Shown piece after piece: positions 16,798 to 25,303 of a stretch of 55,341 nt of DNA. Each line of letters begins with the position of its first letter. Positions within the stretch are counted from its first letter, which is position 1. This stretch comes from Ramlibacter albus (GTDB taxonomy: Bacteria > Pseudomonadota > Gammaproteobacteria > Burkholderiales > Burkholderiaceae_C). The position numbers and the translations under genes are program-made. The stretch covers positions 1 to 55,341 of the forward strand of contig NZ_JACORU010000019.1 in the NCBI RefSeq assembly GCF_014297445.1, given 5' to 3'. The notes below the pieces were generated by a model. That model saw nothing but the letters and a program-made list of their open reading frames with translations. It had not been told where the DNA came from and made no database searches.

Positions 16798-17568
16798 ATG
16801 GCTCGAATGACCCCAGTCAAAGACAGGCTGCGCGAGAAGTCCGCTCCGCTGTCCTGCTACCTGAACCTCATTCCCTCCGCAGTGGCCACGCAGGCCATCG
16901 CCGCAGCGGGCGCGGACATCGTCATCATCGACCAGGAGCACGGGCCCATCGGGCCCGAGAGCGTCCACGCGATGGTGGCAGCCACTGCAGGCACTTCGTG
17001 TTCGCCCTGGGTGCGCGTTCCGCTCGCGCAAGCCGATCATGTGAAGACGGCGCTCGATGCGGGCGCCGAGGGCATCGTGTTCCCGCTCGTGCGCACGGCG
17101 CAGGACGCGGCCGAATGCGTGGCACTCACCCGTTACCCCCCGAAAGGCAAGCGCGGCTGGGGGCCGTTCGTCGCACACGCACGGTGGGGCACGCCGCTGT
17201 TCGAGCACCTCGCGCATCGCGGCGACTCGACGGTGTGCTGCCTGTTGATGGAAACCGTCGCGGCGGTGGAAAACGCAGAAGCGATCTGCAAGGTCGAGGG
17301 TATCGACTGCATGGTGATAGCGCCGTTCGACCTGTCCACGGAGCTCGGTGTGTCCGGCCGCATGGATGCGCCGCAACTGCGCGAAGCGGTGCAGCACCTT
17401 GAGAAGACCGTCCTCGCCGCGGGCATCCCGCTCGGCGGGGCGGCGATGACGCGCGAGCAGTCACTTGCGATGCGCGCGCGCGGCTACACGCTCATGGCGC
17501 ACCACTTCGACGTGCTGGTGCTGGGCCAGTTCGTGCGGGAGTCCCGCAGTTGGCTCGCGGGCCCATGA
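16798..17568 (+). CDS. HpcH/HpaI-family aldolase
   Basis: 256 aa. The ATG at 16798 has a strong CAGGAGGGA behind it; an upstream in-frame ATG at 16741 has none. Class II pyruvate-dependent aldolase motifs are present: IIDQEHGPIGPE (about residues 43-54), WVRVPLAQADHVKTALDAGAEGIVFPLV, LMETVAAVENAE with the metal-binding Glu, and IAPFDLSTELG, which replaces the common GPxDLSxxLG metal-Asp motif. It should cleave 4-hydroxy-2-oxo acids, or related compounds such as citramalyl or macrophomate types, to pyruvate and an aldehyde. It stands alone between a cytochrome and a SnoaL-like gene. Confidence 0.9.
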   Translation: MARMTPVKDRLREKSAPLSCYLNLIPSAVATQAIAAAGADIVIIDQEHGPIGPESVHAMVAATAGTSCSPWVRVPLAQADHVKTALDAGAEGIVFPLVRTAQDAAECVALTRYPPKGKRGWGPFVAHARWGTPLFEHLAHRGDSTVCCLLMETVAAVENAEAICKVEGIDCMVIAPFDLSTELGVSGRMDAPQLREAVQHLEKTVLAAGIPLGGAAMTREQSLAMRARGYTLMAHHFDVLVLGQFVRESRSWLAGP

Positions 17569-17720
17569 CGGGTCCCCAGCTACACGTCGGAGCATGGCTG
17601 GAAATGACGCGGCCGGTATACGCCGCATGGCAATCGACGTCAACTTGCGAAACACTGTGGCCTGCCGCGGGGGCGCGTGGCACACTTGAACGACGCTCAA
17701 CCTGCCACGAGGAGACACCG

Positions 17721-18086
17721 ATGCTGACTGTGGAGAAGACAGCCGAATACGTGAAGCGCTGGGTCGCCGCATTCGAGTCGAAAGACCTCGACCGCGTGCT
17801 GGCGTTCTACACCGACGACGTGATCTTCCACTCCCCGCTGGTCGCGCGCCTGAGCCACGACCCCAGCGGCACCATCCAGGGCAAGGCGGCGCTGCGCGCG
17901 TACGTCAGGAAAGGCTTCGAGGTCTTCGACCACATCAAGTTCACGGTGCTCGAAGTGCTGCGCGGCGTGGACAGCATCGCCATCCACTACAAGGGCATCA
18001 CGGGGACGCACGTGGTCGAAGTGCTGTTCTTCGACAGGGACGGGATGGTGCGCGAGTCATACGTGCACTACGCGTCGGCCGATTGA
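17721..18086 (+). CDS. SnoaL-like/NTF2-fold protein
   Basis: 121 aa. The ATG at 17721 has GAGGAGA behind it. The NTF2/SnoaL layout is visible: the amphipathic helix YVKRWVAAFESKDLDRVLAFYTDDVIFHSP, a GTIQGKAALRAYVRKGFEVF helix, and strands ending HVVEVLFFDRDGMVRESYVHY. Such proteins are small cytosolic isomerases, dehydratases or ligand-binding proteins. No catalytic set can be assigned. It may act with the aldolase upstream, but a 152-bp gap separates them. Confidence 0.82.
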   Translation: MLTVEKTAEYVKRWVAAFESKDLDRVLAFYTDDVIFHSPLVARLSHDPSGTIQGKAALRAYVRKGFEVFDHIKFTVLEVLRGVDSIAIHYKGITGTHVVEVLFFDRDGMVRESYVHYASAD

Positions 18087-18105
18087 CGGGCACGGCGGGC
18101 GCGGC

Positions 18106-18121
18106 GTAGGACGCGTCCGAC
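18106..18121. promoter_or_regulatory. Palindrome site 1 (GTAGGA-N4-TCCGAC)
   Basis: GTAGGACGCGTCCGAC is a 16-bp palindrome with one mismatched base pair, 48 bp before the start of the binding-protein/hybrid-kinase operon. The same element recurs at 24302, 28781 and 41115, always between genes. It is interpreted as a dimeric regulator site. Confidence 0.55.
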
Positions 18122-18168
18122 GAAGCGAGGCGCAGCCCAGCCCTACACTGCCAAGCCGGAGGTCATTC

Positions 18169-19350
18169 ATGAGCCGGCATCGCGCATGGAAGGTGGTCGC
18201 CTTCCTCTTTTTTCTCGCGGGCCTTTTGCCGCGCGCCTTCGCGGCCGAACCGGTGCTCGTGGGCATCGACGCGGAATTCGGGCTGCAGAACAGCACATCG
18301 GCCCAGGCGGTGGAGCTGGGCGTGCGCCTGGCCGCCGCGGAGATCAACGCGGCAGGCGGCGTGCTGGGCCGGCCGCTGGAGATCGTCACCAAGGACCACC
18401 GCTCGATCGCGGCGCGCGGCATCAAGAACATCGAGGAGTTCGCCGCGGACAAGCGCGTGGTGGCCGTCTTCGGCGGGCGGTTCAGCCCGGTCATCATCGA
18501 GCAGTTGCCGCTGCTGCGGCAATCCGGCCTGCCGTTCCTCGCCGTCTGGTCGGCCGCCGACGCCATCGTCGACAACGGCAGCATGCCCAACTACGTGTTC
18601 AGGCTGTCCCTGCGCGACAGCCTGGCCATGCCTTTCATGTTGCGCGCCGCGGCCGACCGCGGCCTCGACAAGGTGGGCCTGCTGCTGACGAACACGTCGT
18701 GGGGCCGCAGCAACTTCGCCGCCGCGGAGAAGTACGGCGCCTCGAGCGGGCGGCCCGCGATCGTGGGCGCGGCCTGGTACAACTGGCAGGACGCGTCGCT
18801 CGTGGACCGCTACCGCAAGCTCGTGGACCAGGGCGCGAAGGCCATCGTGCTCGTGGCCAACGACGACGAGGCCGCCCTGCTGGTGCGCGAGGTCGCGCAG
18901 CTGCCGGCGGCGCGCAGGGTTCCGATCATCAGCCACTGGGGCATCACCGGCGGGCGCTTCGTGGCAGCAGCGGGGCCCGCGCTCGGGCAGGTCGACGTGT
19001 CCGTGGTGCAGACCTTCAGTTTCTTCAAGGCGCGGCCCGCGCCGCTGAAGCGATTCATGGAGACCGCGCGCCGCGTGGCCGGCATCCAGCGCATCGAGGA
19101 CATCGAAAGCCCCGTCGGCGTGGCCCACGCCTATGACATGACGCACCTGCTCGCCAAGGCGATCGGCCTGGCCGGCGGCACCGAGCGCGCGGCCGTGCGT
19201 GCCGCGCTGGAGCGCCTGCCGCCTCACGACGGGCTCGTGCGCCGATACGCGCCCGCCTTCACCGCGCAACGGCACGAAGCGCTCGACGCGCGCGAGCTGC
19301 TGCTGGCGCGCTACCGCGAGGACGGCGTGCTCGTGCCGGCCGCCAGATAG
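18169..19350 (+). CDS. Periplasmic ABC-type (Leu/Ile/Val-like) binding protein linked to a kinase
   Basis: 393 aa. The signal peptide ends AFA-AEP (about residue 26). It is a type I periplasmic binding protein of the LivJ kind: LVGIDAEFGLQNSTSAQAVELGVRLAAAEINAAGGVLGRPLEIV is the family opening, with ITGGRFVAAAGPALGQVDVSVVQTF later. No ABC permease or ATPase follows; instead a membrane hybrid kinase starts 2 nt after the stop codon. This gene order implies a sensor in which the soluble protein captures a ligand and presents it to the kinase periplasmic domain. The ligand is perhaps an amide or amino acid; unknown. Confidence 0.88.
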   Translation: MSRHRAWKVVAFLFFLAGLLPRAFAAEPVLVGIDAEFGLQNSTSAQAVELGVRLAAAEINAAGGVLGRPLEIVTKDHRSIAARGIKNIEEFAADKRVVAVFGGRFSPVIIEQLPLLRQSGLPFLAVWSAADAIVDNGSMPNYVFRLSLRDSLAMPFMLRAAADRGLDKVGLLLTNTSWGRSNFAAAEKYGASSGRPAIVGAAWYNWQDASLVDRYRKLVDQGAKAIVLVANDDEAALLVREVAQLPAARRVPIISHWGITGGRFVAAAGPALGQVDVSVVQTFSFFKARPAPLKRFMETARRVAGIQRIEDIESPVGVAHAYDMTHLLAKAIGLAGGTERAAVRAALERLPPHDGLVRRYAPAFTAQRHEALDARELLLARYREDGVLVPAAR

Positions 19351-19352
19351 CG

Positions 19353-21449
19353 ATGCGCAACCTGCTGCCCCGCAGCCTGGCCGGCCGCTTCGGCCTGGCG
19401 AGCGCCGCGATGGCGGCTGCCGCGGTGCTGATCGTGTCGCTCGGCTCGTCGTGGCTGATCGAGCGGCAGCAGGCGGCCGCCGAACGCCGCTTTGCCGTGC
19501 GCGAGCGCGAGTTCCATGCCGAGAACGTGTCGAGCACGCTGCACGCGCTGGCGGCGCGCATGGCGGAGGTGGCGGGCAGCACGATCCTGGCAACGGGGCT
19601 CGTGGACAGCGCCGGCAAGGAGACGTATCTCGCGCCTTTCCTCGGCGGCATCCGGCAGGTGAACGGCCTGCCGGTGCAACTGCTGTTCACCGACTTCGAA
19701 GGCAAGGAGATCGCGGCGAACGGCAACGCGCGGTTCGTCCCGGGCGAGGTGCAGTGGCTGCGCAACCAGCTTGCCACAGGCCGCAGCGCGGCGGCCGTGG
19801 TGCAGTCGCCGGGCGGCGCGGTGCTGCTCGCGCTGGAGCCGCTGCGGTACTCGCGCACCACGACGCCGGAGGGCGCGGTCTTCTACAAGGTGCGGCTGGC
19901 CGACCTGGCGCTGGACCCCGGCCTTCACCTGGCCTGGGGCCCCGGCGGCAACGGCGCGGACGACACGCCGGTCGACGTGCCAGAAATCTTCAAGCCGCTC
20001 GCGATCCGCGTCACCGGCAACTCGCTGGCGGCGCCGCCGGGGTCAGCACCGCACGTCGAGTACCTCGGCGCCGCCGTGCTGGCGCTGGTGGCCTTTGCCG
20101 TGCTGTTCCTGCTGGGGCGGCGGCTGGCCGAGAGGCTCACCAGCGACCTCTCGGCGCTGGAGAGCTTCTCCAGCAAGGTCGCGACCGCGCAGGCCGGCGC
20201 CGGCAGCGCGCCGGCGGGCCGCAGCAGCGAGGTGGCGAGCCTGGCGAGCTCCATCAACATGATGCTCGAGCGCCTGGCTCAGCAGAACGAGGCGCTGCAG
20301 GCCGAAGGCCGCAAGCTCGCCGACCTGGCCGAGGCGCTGCGCACCGCCGACAGGCGCAAGGACGAATTCCTCGCGATGCTCGCGCACGAGCTGCGCAACC
20401 CGATGGCGCCGATCAGCACCGGAGCAGAGCTGCTGCGCCTGGCCGGCTCCAGCGACCCGAAGGTGCAGCGCACCGCCGAAGTGATCGGCCGGCAGGTGGG
20501 CCACATGAAGAAGATCGTCGACGACCTGCTCGATGTCTCGCGCGTCACGCGCGGGCTGGTGCAGCTCGACCTCGCGCCGATGGACCTGTCTGTCGCGGTG
20601 CGCGCCGCTGCCGACCAGCTGCAGCCGGTGGCCGAGAAACGGCATGTCGCACTGACGGTGGACGCGCCGGCCGGCGGCGCGTACGTCATGGGCGACCTGG
20701 AGCGGCTCGTGCAGGTGGTGGCCAACCTGCTGCACAACGCGACGAAGTTCACGCCCGCGGGCGGCGCCATCCGCGTGAGCGTGCGCGTCGAGGAAGGCAA
20801 CGCGGTGGTCGAAGTGGCGGACACGGGGGCGGGCATCCCGGCCGAGTTCATGCCGGAACTCTTCGGCCTCTTCACGCAGAGCGAGCGCATGGCCGACCGC
20901 TCGCAGGGCGGCCTCGGCCTCGGCCTCGCACTGGTGCGCAAGCTGGTGGAGCTGCACGGCGGCAGCGTCGGCGCGCACAGCGATGGCGTGGGCCACGGAG
21001 CCACTTTCACCGTGCGGTTGCCGCTGGCGCAGGCGCCGGCCGCCGCCGAACCCGCGGTGCCGGCGCCGCCGCGCGAAGCGCCGCCCGGCGCCTGCATCCT
21101 GCTGGTGGACGACAACGCCGATGCGGCCGACACGCTCGCCGCCCTGCTGCGAGCCACCGGGCACGATGTGGCCGTGCGCTATTCGCCGCAAGCGGCGATC
21201 GAAGCCGCGCAGCAAGTGCGCTTCGACGCCTGCGTGCTCGACATCGGCCTGCCGGGCATGGACGGCACGCAGCTCGCCCGGCAGTTGCGCACCTTGCCCG
21301 GCGCCTCGGCGGCGAGGTTCATCGCGCTGACCGGCTATGGGCAGAGCGACGACCGCGCGAAGACGGCCGACGCCGGCTTCCACCACCACCTCGTCAAGCC
21401 GGTCGATCCCGACGAACTCGTGGCGGCCCTCGCCAGCGCGCGGCAGTGA
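19353..21449 (+). CDS. Membrane hybrid sensor histidine kinase
   Basis: 698 aa. TM1 is at about residues 14-36, a periplasmic domain spans about 37-230, and TM2 is at about 232-252 (GAAVLALVAFAVLFLLG). Then come a HAMP-like linker, HisKA with HELRNP (His near 345), an HATPase with NLLHNATKF (N box, about 457), DTGAGIP and GGLGLGLALV, and a C-terminal receiver ILLVDDNADAADTL with phospho-Asp in LDIGLPGMDG (about 628) and the late Lys in LVKPVDP. It is co-translated with the binding protein upstream. There is no output domain beyond the receiver, so signal must pass to another protein. It ends 4 bp from a convergent kinase gene. Confidence 0.93.
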   Translation: MRNLLPRSLAGRFGLASAAMAAAAVLIVSLGSSWLIERQQAAAERRFAVREREFHAENVSSTLHALAARMAEVAGSTILATGLVDSAGKETYLAPFLGGIRQVNGLPVQLLFTDFEGKEIAANGNARFVPGEVQWLRNQLATGRSAAAVVQSPGGAVLLALEPLRYSRTTTPEGAVFYKVRLADLALDPGLHLAWGPGGNGADDTPVDVPEIFKPLAIRVTGNSLAAPPGSAPHVEYLGAAVLALVAFAVLFLLGRRLAERLTSDLSALESFSSKVATAQAGAGSAPAGRSSEVASLASSINMMLERLAQQNEALQAEGRKLADLAEALRTADRRKDEFLAMLAHELRNPMAPISTGAELLRLAGSSDPKVQRTAEVIGRQVGHMKKIVDDLLDVSRVTRGLVQLDLAPMDLSVAVRAAADQLQPVAEKRHVALTVDAPAGGAYVMGDLERLVQVVANLLHNATKFTPAGGAIRVSVRVEEGNAVVEVADTGAGIPAEFMPELFGLFTQSERMADRSQGGLGLGLALVRKLVELHGGSVGAHSDGVGHGATFTVRLPLAQAPAAAEPAVPAPPREAPPGACILLVDDNADAADTLAALLRATGHDVAVRYSPQAAIEAAQQVRFDACVLDIGLPGMDGTQLARQLRTLPGASAARFIALTGYGQSDDRAKTADAGFHHHLVKPVDPDELVAALASARQ

Positions 21450-21453
21450 AGCC

Positions 21454-23076
21454 TCACGCGGCCGCAGGCGCGGACGGGTTCATCACGGCATGGACCTGCT
21501 CGATGCTCACCGGCTTGACCAGGTGCGCATCGAACCCCGCAGCCGCCGTGCGGCGCATGTCGTCCGGGCTGCCGTAGCCGGTGAGCGCGACAAGGCGGCC
21601 CTGCCGCCCGAAGCGGCGCCGCCATTCGCGCGCGGTCTCGTAGCCGTCCATGCCGGGCAGGCCGATGTCCAGCAGCACGAGGTCGGGCACCCCCGCATCC
21701 CCCCTGGCGGTGCGCAGGGCGGTCTCGCCGTCGTGCGCCACGACCACGGCGGCGCCCATGAGCCGCAATACCTCGGCGAGCGATTCGGCCGCATCGATGT
21801 TGTCGTCCACCACCAGCACTCGCAGGCCTTGCGGCACGCCGTGCGCAGCGCGTGGCTGCCGCTCGGCGGGCACGGAGACGGCGTCGACGCGCGGCAGGCA
21901 CACTCGGAACTCGCTGCCGCAACGCGGGCCCTCGCTGTGCGCGCTGACCCGGCCGCCGTGGAGTTCGACCAGCGTGCGAACCAGGGTCAGGCCTATGCCG
22001 AGCCCTCCCGGCGCGCGGTCGAGGGAGCCCGGCACCTGCGTGAACATCTCGAAGATGCTGTCGAGCATCTCGCGGGGGATGCCAGCGCCGTTGTCGCGCA
22101 CGCGCACCGTCACTTCCTTCCCATCGGCGTCGCACGCGACTTCGATGCGCCCGCCGGGCTCGGTGTACTTCGCGGCGTTGTTCAGCAGGTTGGAGAACAC
22201 CTGCACGAGCCTGACGCGGTCGCCGTTGACCTTCAGGCCGGCCCCGCCGCGCAGCACCTCGAGGTGGTGCCGGCGGCTTTCCAGCAGGGGCCTGCTCGCG
22301 TCCACGGCCGCGGCCATGACATCGTCCAGGTCCAGGTGGTCGCGGCGCAGCTCGATCAGTCCGCGGCTGACCCGCGACACGTCGAGCAGGTCGTCCACGA
22401 GGTGCGTCAGTTGCTGCAGCTGGCGGGTGATCACGTCAAGCGTCCGCTGCGTTCGGGCCGGGTCCGCGAGGCCGCCCCGCTTGAGGATCTCGATGCCGCT
22501 GACCACCGGCGCGAGCGGGTTGCGCAGCTCGTGCGCGAGCATCGCGAGGAATTCGTCCTTGCGCTGGTGTTCGATGCGCAGCTGCCGGTTCAGCTCGGCG
22601 GCCGACGCGCGGGCGGCATCCAGGGCGCGTGCCAGCTGGTGCGCGCGCTGCGCGGCTTCGCGCGACTCCTCGGCCTCTGCACGGCCCAGCCGCAGCTCCT
22701 GCTGCGCTTTCAGCACGGCGGCCAACAGCGGCATCGCCGCCCGGAACTCCTGCGGGAACTCCACCTGCGTGTCACCCAGCAGGATGAAGGTGCAGCCCGA
22801 AAGGGACAAGGCATGCGCGTGGCAGGCGCGGCCCGCGACCGCAACCTCGGCGCGGACTTCGTTCTCGTGCAGGCAGCGCTCGAGCAGGCTTCGCCAGGAG
22901 CGGCCCGCCTCGACGGTCTTGGGCATTCCCGGCGCCGGCAGCAGGATGCCCAGCTCGCTGTCGCGCACGAGGATCGCGAGGTCGTGCGCGCCCAGCGCCG
23001 CGGCGACCGCGTGCGCCGTCGCCTGCCTGCCGGCAATGTCGGCAAGCTCATCGATGAGCCGCCGCAGTTGCGGCAT
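21454..23076 (-). CDS. Soluble hybrid histidine kinase paired with FIST protein
   Basis: 540 aa from the ATG at 23076, 5 nt after the FIST stop codon. Residues 1-120 form a small sensor region with a GAF-like feel (LAILVRDSELGILLPAPGMP) followed by a coiled coil to about 165. HisKA has AHELRNPLAP (His about 182), then NLLNNAAKY, DNGAGIP and GGLGIGLTLV, and a receiver with VLVVDDNIDAAESL and the Asp in LLDIGLPGMDG (about 468). There are no membrane helices. Because it is translated directly after a FIST domain protein, the FIST protein is presumably its ligand sensor. Its kinase/receiver resembles the other hybrids here, suggesting gene-family expansion. Confidence 0.92.
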   Translation of the reverse strand: MPQLRRLIDELADIAGRQATAHAVAAALGAHDLAILVRDSELGILLPAPGMPKTVEAGRSWRSLLERCLHENEVRAEVAVAGRACHAHALSLSGCTFILLGDTQVEFPQEFRAAMPLLAAVLKAQQELRLGRAEAEESREAAQRAHQLARALDAARASAAELNRQLRIEHQRKDEFLAMLAHELRNPLAPVVSGIEILKRGGLADPARTQRTLDVITRQLQQLTHLVDDLLDVSRVSRGLIELRRDHLDLDDVMAAAVDASRPLLESRRHHLEVLRGGAGLKVNGDRVRLVQVFSNLLNNAAKYTEPGGRIEVACDADGKEVTVRVRDNGAGIPREMLDSIFEMFTQVPGSLDRAPGGLGIGLTLVRTLVELHGGRVSAHSEGPRCGSEFRVCLPRVDAVSVPAERQPRAAHGVPQGLRVLVVDDNIDAAESLAEVLRLMGAAVVVAHDGETALRTARGDAGVPDLVLLDIGLPGMDGYETAREWRRRFGRQGRLVALTGYGSPDDMRRTAAAGFDAHLVKPVSIEQVHAVMNPSAPAAA

Positions 23077-23081
23077 TGCAG

Positions 23082-24248
23082 TCACTCCGGCAAGACGCAG
23101 ACCACCGCGGTGCAGTTGTGGAATCCGCTGAACTGCCCCTCCGCCCGTGCGATCTGGCCGTAGGTGTTGCAGCCGACGAAGCCGGCCGGCTTCAGCAGGT
23201 CGGCACAGGCCTGCAGTTCGTCCTCGAAGGCACGCCCCAGCCGCAACCGGGTCGCGACACAGTCGAACACGAACGCCGCCGCCGGCTTGTGGCCCGCCAG
23301 CGCATGCAGGGCCGACTCGGTGGCCTGCCGCGCGGCCTGGATGGCGGACTGCGCATTGGCTTTCATGATGTGCACCACCGACCCCTCGGGGATGGCGGCC
23401 GCGCACGCGATGGAGCCGTTCTCGCCGATCGCGAGCGGCACCCGCAGCCGGAAGCCTTCCGGCGAGCGGATGCCGATGACGTTGTGCAGGAAGAAAGGCA
23501 AGGGGTCGGCCGCGTCGAAGCCCTGGTTGGACTGCCGGGCGTAGGCCTCGATCGCCTCCAGGGCAGGCGCGCCATTGAGGCCGAGCAGCTGCGTCCCGTT
23601 CGCTTCGGTCACGCGCATCGGCTCGCTCGCCGGCTCCCAGCCGTGCGCAACGCCGATGCCCAGCGGCTTGGCCGAAAGGATTTCGAGGGCGCAGACCGCG
23701 TTGGTGTACGACTTCGTGCCGACGAACACGTGCGTGGTCTGGAAGCGGCCGTCGTCACCCGCACCGCCGCCGAAGAAGCGGTATTCGCCGCCGGTGCGCA
23801 AGGTGAGGTCCTCCACCAGCGCGTCGGTATGGCCCGCGAGCGCGTCGGTCATTACCAGCGCGCTGCGGTACGGCAGCGGGGACTTGGAGATGCCGCGGAA
23901 GGCTTCGGTGACCTGGCGTGCCGCCTCGACGGGGTTCGAGCTGACGCCCTGGCCGAGACCTACCGCGAATTGCATGTCGCGCGAGCGGATGCCCAGCGCC
24001 GAGACCTGACCTTCGCCGCGGCCCTGGTCGGTGAATTCGCCCGCGGACGAAGAGCCCGCGATGCACTGCGTCCCCGCCGACTCGGCGAGTGCGGCGAGTA
24101 GTACATCGTAGTCGTGGCGTGCGGATGCGAACACGACGACGGCGTCGGGAGCCGAGCCGCCGAATGCGTCGCGCAGGCTGCGGCCCAGCTCGTTGCCCGC
24201 CGCGGCACTGTCGCTCGCTTGCGTGAGTGCGATGGTGGTTTGTGTCAT
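23082..24248 (-). CDS. FIST-domain (FIST_N + FIST_C) sensory protein
   Basis: 388 aa from the ATG at 24248 (MTQTTIALTQASDSAAAG). The N half (about residues 25-215) has the FIST_N pattern: CIAGSSSAGEFTDQG and FGGGAGDDGRFQ with THVFVG. The C half (about 220-365) has the FIST_C pattern: PLGIGVAHGWEPASEPMRVTEANG, LNGAPALEAIEAY and GCNTYGQIA near the end. FIST domains are intracellular sensors suggested to bind small ligands such as amino acids. It is cytosolic with no signal peptide and overlaps functionally with the kinase directly downstream. The palindrome at 24302-24317 lies 54 bp upstream, suggesting its own promoter. Confidence 0.9.
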   Translation of the reverse strand: MTQTTIALTQASDSAAAGNELGRSLRDAFGGSAPDAVVVFASARHDYDVLLAALAESAGTQCIAGSSSAGEFTDQGRGEGQVSALGIRSRDMQFAVGLGQGVSSNPVEAARQVTEAFRGISKSPLPYRSALVMTDALAGHTDALVEDLTLRTGGEYRFFGGGAGDDGRFQTTHVFVGTKSYTNAVCALEILSAKPLGIGVAHGWEPASEPMRVTEANGTQLLGLNGAPALEAIEAYARQSNQGFDAADPLPFFLHNVIGIRSPEGFRLRVPLAIGENGSIACAAAIPEGSVVHIMKANAQSAIQAARQATESALHALAGHKPAAAFVFDCVATRLRLGRAFEDELQACADLLKPAGFVGCNTYGQIARAEGQFSGFHNCTAVVCVLPE

Positions 24249-24301
24249 GCCGTGCCCCCTTTTGCACCCCGGGAGTTTGCGCCCTGCTCGGCATGCGACG
24301 T

Positions 24302-24317
24302 GTAGGACGCGGCCTGC
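24302..24317. promoter_or_regulatory. Palindrome site 2 (GTAGGA-N4-GCCTGC)
   Basis: GTAGGACGCGGCCTGC, in the 103-bp space between the GAF/PAS gene and the FIST/kinase pair. The left arm and spacer are identical to site 1 (18106) for ten bases. It is placed so as to control the FIST gene. Confidence 0.5.
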
Positions 24318-24351
24318 TTCAGGAGCGCAATCGCGCCCACGCAAGTCGCGA

Positions 24352-25284
24352 TCAGGCCGGTTGACGCGCGGTCACGTCCGCGGCAATGCCGACCACCCTG
24401 TCGACACCGCGCTGCCGCGCCTCGGGGTCCACCTGCCCGGTGAATTCGACGCGGCGGATCGCGCCGTCGCTCTTGCGGCGGATGCGGCCTGCAAAGCGGA
24501 AGGACGTTCCACCTTCCAGGGCCCTTGCGACGGCGGCCGCGAACGGCTCTTGGTCCTCGGCCTCCAGGAACTCGGTGACGAAGCGCTGCGCGTTGATCGG
24601 CGGCTCGCTGCGGTCGATGCCGAAGATCTCGTAGGGGCGCTCGTTCTGCCAGGAGACGAGGTCACTGGTAACTTCCCACGTGAAGAACCCGATGCCACCC
24701 GCGTCGGCGGCAAGCCTGGCACGATAGTTCTCGTCGTGCAGGCGGGCATGCAGGCGCGCGTTCTCGATGACGAGTGCGGCGGTGTTGCCGATGAGCTTGA
24801 CCATCTCGCGGTCGGACTCACTCGGCCCGCGCGGCTCGCGGTAGTAGATGGCCAGGGTGCCGAGAACGGAGTTGTCCTTGGCGACGATCGGGGTGGACCA
24901 GCAGGCCCTCAAGCCATGCTGCAGCGCAAGATCGCGAAAGTCGGCCCACAGCGGATCGCGGGCGATGTCGGTCACGTAGATCGCGTGCCCGAAGTGCGCC
25001 GCGGTGCCGCACGAGCCGACGCGCGGCCCGATCGCGATGCCGTCGATCGCCGCGTTGTAGGCATCCGGCAGCGACGGCGCAGCGCCGTGCAGCAGGTGCT
25101 TGCCGTCCTCGGACATCAGCAGGATGGAGCCGGCAAAACTGCCCTCGGACTGCGTTTCGGCCGTGTGGACGAGCACCTCCAGTACTTCGGCCAAGGGCGC
25201 GCCGCCGACCGCAAGTTCCAGGGCGTGGTTCTGCCCCGTCAGCAAGCTGCTCGACTTCGCACTCGTTGCATCGGCCAAATCCAT
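24352..25284 (-). CDS. GAF-PAS sensory protein without output domain
   Basis: 310 aa from the ATG at 25284. An upstream ATG at 25332 would overlap the MEDS gene by 29 nt and is also possible. The GAF domain covers about residues 30-175 (GSILLMSEDGKHLLHGAAPSLP, GSCGTAAHFGHAIYVTDI, LRACWSTPIVAKDNSVLGTLAIYY is the hallmark end). A PAS domain covers about 190-305 (GIGFFTWEVTSDLVSWQNERPYEIFG, RRVEFTGQVDPEARQRGVDRVVGIAADVT). No kinase, cyclase or DNA-binding domain follows, so it must act through partner proteins, perhaps the adjacent hybrid kinase. It is cytosolic. Confidence 0.87.
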   Translation of the reverse strand: MDLADATSAKSSSLLTGQNHALELAVGGAPLAEVLEVLVHTAETQSEGSFAGSILLMSEDGKHLLHGAAPSLPDAYNAAIDGIAIGPRVGSCGTAAHFGHAIYVTDIARDPLWADFRDLALQHGLRACWSTPIVAKDNSVLGTLAIYYREPRGPSESDREMVKLIGNTAALVIENARLHARLHDENYRARLAADAGGIGFFTWEVTSDLVSWQNERPYEIFGIDRSEPPINAQRFVTEFLEAEDQEPFAAAVARALEGGTSFRFAGRIRRKSDGAIRRVEFTGQVDPEARQRGVDRVVGIAADVTARQPA

Positions 25285-25303
25285 GAGGTGGATTATTCCA
25301 TCT

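Noticed and set aside
19199..21577. A 792-codon open frame on the plus strand
   Set aside because: It lies out of frame over a hybrid kinase with all kinase motifs; composition is Arg-rich and no domain is present.
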